From NCBI GenBank assembly GCA_016285055.1, contig JAEEPZ010000004.1, forward strand, positions 26,871-90,870: a stretch of 64,000 nucleotides of DNA, written 5' to 3'. Shown here piece by piece: positions 63,892 to 64,000 of the stretch (positions are counted from its first letter, which is position 1; the number at the start of each line of letters is the position of its first letter). The notes under the pieces were generated by a model. That model worked only from the letters and a program-made list of their open reading frames with translations, did not search any database and was not told the DNA's origin. The position numbers were made by a program, and so were the translations under genes. The stretch is from Prevotella sp. (GTDB lineage Bacteria > Bacteroidota > Bacteroidia > Bacteroidales > Bacteroidaceae).

Positions 63892-64000
63892 TGTACGGAT
63901 GGAATGATGACATAGTGACGTTGCTAATTAAGTCTGTTTGTTCCCCGAGTTCTGTCGTCCCTTCAGGACTGTTCAACCCAATCCCTGCTAATAGGTCGGC
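63892..64000. repeat. Dispersed element copy at the right edge
   Basis: 63892-63970 aligns with the reverse complement of 38676-38749 (shared GGATGGA, GACATAGT, TCTGTTTGTT, CCGAGTTCTGTC, GTCCCTTC). It probably continues beyond the window. Confidence 0.8.

Overview
The window comes from a Bacteroidales genome, most likely a gut or rumen Prevotella/Segatella-type anaerobe. The sequence-based reasons are: the primary sigma factor lacks region 1.1 (Bacteroidetes type); many genes carry TAnnTTTG -7 promoter elements; there is a complete Na+-NQR operon, pyruvate:ferredoxin oxidoreductase and a rubrerythrin; there is a pectin-type polysaccharide lyase with a type IX-like sorting tail; and many small Bacteroidales-specific families (DUF4296, DUF3256) are present. 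No rRNA, tRNA or CRISPR array was recognised.

Layout. 1-10200 (minus strand) is a secreted plant-polysaccharide block: a glutaminase-like/GH2 fusion cut by the window edge, trpF, a PL11 rhamnogalacturonan lyase with an adhesin-like tail, and a two-domain esterase. 10290-11945 is an IS110-family element with a candidate bridge-RNA leader. 12120-16110 is a small membrane protein plus nifJ. 16214-17949 is an AT-richer two-gene AAA ATPase/DUF4276 cassette that looks like an anti-phage module. 18123-20908 holds a YraN-family fusion, a palindrome array, a long structured leader and rtcB. 21019-24035 encodes an outer-membrane barrel and a dipeptidyl peptidase IV on the minus strand. 24183-29986 is nqrABCDEF.

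30153-33696 (minus strand) runs rpoD, a small exported protein, then an HPr-kinase-like/S24 peptidase/PqqD/LMW-phosphatase cassette. Next come a DegP-type protease, a GH3 enzyme, an accessory repeat-rich patch (38145-38760), two divergent genes of unknown function, an Rpn/PD-(D/E)XK gene with coding tandem repeats, a SWIM-SNF2 helicase, htpG, a GHMP-kinase/nucleotidyltransferase fusion and a reverse-order rubrerythrin. 50969-60410 is a dense, frequently overlapping plus-strand run: ileS, a TraR/DksA-like gene, lspA, a DUF4296 lipoprotein, an overlapping small gene, a nucleoside MFS, a BFN/UVR protein, rsmE, an orphan ABC ATPase and DUF3256. The end holds a 2-hydroxyacid dehydrogenase, a membrane-tethered AraC-type regulator, ispE and a coiled-coil exported protein.

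The most unusual feature is the repeat biology. (1) A defined element of 17-bp perfect palindromes at 22-bp period occurs at three loci, and at two of them it is closed by the same larger stem-loop. (2) G/C palindromic elements and simple repeats are inserted in frame inside rsmE, an ABC ATPase, a GH3 gene, a DUF4296 gene, an HprK-like gene and trpF, much like Rickettsia palindromic elements. (3) A dispersed element of about 80 bp is present in inverted pairs. (4) Many locus-specific 7-, 8-, 9-, 12- and 21-bp tandem repeats occur. All function calls are by motif and family recognition from the sequence; no database search was run.
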